A stretch of DNA of 5,460 bases, from the NCBI GenBank assembly GCA_028718405.1, contig JAQULV010000122.1, forward strand, positions 1 through 5,460. The letters run 5' to 3'. This stretch comes from Smithellaceae bacterium (GTDB lineage: Bacteria; Desulfobacterota; Syntrophia; Syntrophales; JAQULV01). The position numbers and the translations under genes were made by a program. The notes below the pieces were generated by a model. That model had not been told where the DNA came from and searched no databases. It saw only the letters and a list, made by a program, of their open reading frames with translations. Positions 5,356-5,460 of this stretch are shown here, piece by piece. How positions within the stretch are numbered: position 1 is the first letter of the stretch; the number at the start of each line of letters is the position of its first letter.

Positions 5356-5460
5356 CTACCACGAGATGGTCGCGGCGAGACCACCCGTGTAAACCCCGTC
5401 ACTCTTCACGGTGTAGCTCTGCTGGTTTGACCAAGTGGGGCCATCTTGGCCGCTCTTCTT
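5356..5460 (-). CDS. C-terminus of a second FadL-type outer-membrane protein (5' end outside window)
   Basis: The minus strand is open from the right edge to a TAG at 5356-5358 and encodes 34 residues. The end reads GPTWSNQQSYTVKSDGVYTG and then closes with ATISW. This closely parallels the end of the neighbouring porin (GPTWTTQQSYTVDGDCYAGM, closing with ANVRW), so it is a paralogous outer-membrane barrel ending in the same Trp. It is too short to show the FadL signature itself, so the family is assigned by resemblance to the neighbour. It lies 19 nt upstream of the next gene in the same direction, so the two are probably cotranscribed. Confidence 0.82.
   Translation of the reverse strand, partial: KKSGQDGPTWSNQQSYTVKSDGVYTGGLAATISW

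Noticed and set aside
5337..5402. N-terminal extension of the porin to a GTG at 5402
   Set aside because: The extra 22 residues are arginine-rich, overlap the end of the upstream paralogue and precede an obvious signal peptide with its own ribosome binding site at ATG 5336.

Overview
The window looks like chromosome from a Gram-negative, lipid-metabolising bacterium. The base composition is moderately GC-rich. Outer-membrane beta-barrels of the FadL/OmpP1 type, a lipoprotein signal and an FMN/FAD/4Fe-4S enoate-reductase-like enzyme point to a proteobacterium or a Desulfobacterota-like (former Deltaproteobacteria) anaerobe. This is an inference from gene families; there is no rRNA, tRNA or other phylogenetic marker.

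Left part (1-1147, + strand): three tightly packed genes that I recognise as the PA2779/PA2778 module. They are the 3' end of a PA2779-family small protein with a C-terminal membrane helix, a secreted C39-like cysteine peptidase (TTG start), and a TPR lipoprotein whose start overlaps the peptidase gene by 64 nt. In PA2778-type proteins the peptidase and TPR parts are normally one polypeptide, so here the module appears split.

Middle (1148-1429): a convergent gap holding a possible, frame-broken remnant of a small membrane-protein gene on the minus strand, and a perfect 15-bp hairpin that ends the rightward-lying minus-strand operon and may act in both directions.

Right part (1430-5460, - strand, read right to left): the last 34 codons of a FadL-family outer-membrane protein, a complete second FadL-family protein with a similar C-terminus (tandem paralogues, 19 nt apart), a strong hairpin, then a 654-aa Old Yellow Enzyme/2,4-dienoyl-CoA reductase-like flavoprotein and, 29 nt later, an SCP2 sterol-carrier-domain protein. 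Together these suggest uptake of a hydrophobic substrate across the outer membrane, reduction of an unsaturated acyl or ring compound, and binding of the lipid by a small carrier protein. The substrate cannot be read from the sequence. No CRISPR array, insertion sequence, tRNA or rRNA was seen.
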